Shown here: piece by piece, positions 62,452 through 64,000 of the stretch
Position numbering within the stretch: position 1 is the first letter of the stretch
How the letters are laid out: every line of letters begins with the position of its first letter
Assembly (NCBI RefSeq): GCF_052044135.1
Contig: NZ_JBQDYF010000002.1
Location: 62,001-126,000 of the forward strand
Source of the DNA: Salinisphaera sp052044135
GTDB lineage: Bacteria > Pseudomonadota > Gammaproteobacteria > Nevskiales > Salinisphaeraceae
Length of the DNA stretch: 64,000 nucleotides
Direction of reading: 5' to 3'
Program-made: the position numbers and the translations under genes
The notes under the pieces: model-generated
Database searches by the model: none
Told to the model about the DNA's origin: nothing
Seen by the model: only the letters and a program-made list of their open reading frames with translations

Positions 62452-62907
62452 TCAGCCCGGCGGCTCGCTGCGCCCGGCCGCCGCCAGTCGCCGCAAGGCC
62501 TCGGCCAGCGCGTGGTCGTCGATATAGGCCGCGGTCTGTTTCAGGTGTCTCTGCGTTTCGGTCGACAGATAACGCGCGCGCTGTACGGGCCGGAAGGGCC
62601 CGAGATTGACCGGACGCACCTTGATGCGGATTCCGTTCACCTGCAGTTGCATGCGCTGAGCGAGCGCGCGTGCGAGCTGTTGTTCCATGTAGCGAAGACG
62701 CGTCGCCCAGGCGGCGCTGGCGACATGTAGCCGCAGGTGATGGCTCTCGTAGGCCGCTACTTGTATGTGCGGCGCGGCCGCTTCGGGCAGGATCTCGAGC
62801 AGCGCGGCGCGAATGCGCGCCAGAAAACGTGCCCGCCCGAGAATATCGGCCACGTCCGGGGCGGCGATGTGCAGCAGGGACTGGATTGATTGCGGAGCCG
62901 ACCCCAT
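62452..62907 (-). CDS. dciA: DUF721 protein, DciA-like helicase-loading factor
   Basis: 151 residues from ATG 62907. KH-like N-terminal DUF721 domain (HLRLHVASAAWATRLRYMEQQLARAL is the conserved LxLHVxSxAWAxRLR pattern) and a basic tail. DciA is the ancestral loader of the replicative helicase in bacteria lacking DnaC. In Pseudomonas the homologue lies just downstream of lpxC near secA; here it is 19 kb from lpxC. Convergent with the ABC transporter (16 bp between stops) and divergent from secA. Confidence 0.85.
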   Translation of the reverse strand: MGSAPQSIQSLLHIAAPDVADILGRARFLARIRAALLEILPEAAAPHIQVAAYESHHLRLHVASAAWATRLRYMEQQLARALAQRMQLQVNGIRIKVRPVNLGPFRPVQRARYLSTETQRHLKQTAAYIDDHALAEALRRLAAAGRSEPPG

Positions 62908-63021
62908 GTCCTGATGTTGTAATGAGCGCTGAGCGCCAATCGTAGCAGTTCGGATCGGCCGAGGCGGGCGGCGTGGCGTCGTTCCGCGGGGCACGACCGT
63001 GCGGCGAGTGCCGCGGGTGTC

Positions 63022-63050
63022 TTAAAGCGATGCACCGGCTGCGTTATCAT
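63022..63050 (+). promoter_or_regulatory. Possible secA promoter
   Basis: TTAAAG (63022-63027) and TATCAT (63045-63050) with a 17-bp spacer, 55 bp before the secA ATG. Matches are partial. Confidence 0.4.
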
Positions 63051-63104
63051 CCGTCTTTTGCCGACAATCCGTCGGCCGCCGGCCGGGCCAGACCACGAGG
63101 GTTC

Positions 63105-64000
<896 letters not shown>

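Overview
The window is GC-rich bacterial chromosome, almost fully coding. Gene content and order are gammaproteobacterial: kdsD-kdsC-lptCAB-rpoN-hpf-ptsN-rapZ, a BolA-murA pair, sspA-sspB, rsmI/lpoA-yraN-diaA, rnpB, a full mra/dcw division cluster ending in ftsZ-lpxC, then dciA-secA. A GC-rich Salinisphaera-like or related marine/soil gammaproteobacterium would fit, but genus is inference. No tRNA, rRNA, insertion sequence, prophage or CRISPR array was seen.

Layout. 1-4.3 kb: a partial GlrK-like sensor kinase (-), tldE/pmbA (+) and mgtE (-). 4.6-14.6 kb: one long leftward operon running from KDO synthesis (kdsD, kdsC) through LPS export (lptC, lptA, lptB) and sigma-54 (rpoN) to a permease-less regulatory PTS (hpf, ptsN, hprK, rapZ, EIIA-Man, HPr, EI). 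14.7-20.2 kb: a yadGH-type ABC-2 exporter, a BolA-family gene, then murA-hisG-hisD coupled by ATGA/GTGA overlaps. 20.4-25.6 kb: sspAB, diaA, yraN, lpoA, rsmI. 25.7-26.1 kb: RNase P RNA. 26.4-43.4 kb: the division cluster mraZ-rsmH-ftsL-ftsI-murE-murF-mraY-murD-ftsW-murG-murC-ftsQ-ftsA-ftsZ-lpxC, with a strong promoter, MraZ boxes and a clear terminator after lpxC. ddl and murB are missing from it; a 35-codon ORF coupled at both ends sits in the gap.

43.6-62.4 kb is the accessory and most interesting part. It lies between lpxC and dciA-secA, which are close together in Pseudomonas-type genomes. It carries all five functions known to be needed for bacterial ceramide synthesis (acyl-AMP ligase, acyl carrier protein, serine palmitoyltransferase, CerR-type reductase, GNAT-type ceramide synthase). 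With them are a diacylglycerol-kinase-like (putative ceramide kinase) gene, an apparent TAM41/Mmp37-like cytidylyltransferase, a MobA-like nucleotidyltransferase, a second SDR, two 2-oxoglutarate oxygenases (one LpxO/AspH-like), an LpxL-like acyltransferase with an altered catalytic motif, a GT8-ELM1 fusion plus a second ELM1-type putative glycosyltransferase, a sulfotransferase and a lipid-flippase-like ABC transporter. Together these look like a pathway that makes, decorates and exports an anionic or glycosylated sphingolipid.

The most unusual detail: the reductase and the serine palmitoyltransferase share one uninterrupted 794-codon reading frame, and the acyl carrier protein is encoded in a different frame inside that ORF. 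Either this is a natural CerR-SPT fusion overprinted by an ACP gene, or SPT starts at a CTG codon and cerR has lost its stop, or the sequence has an error.
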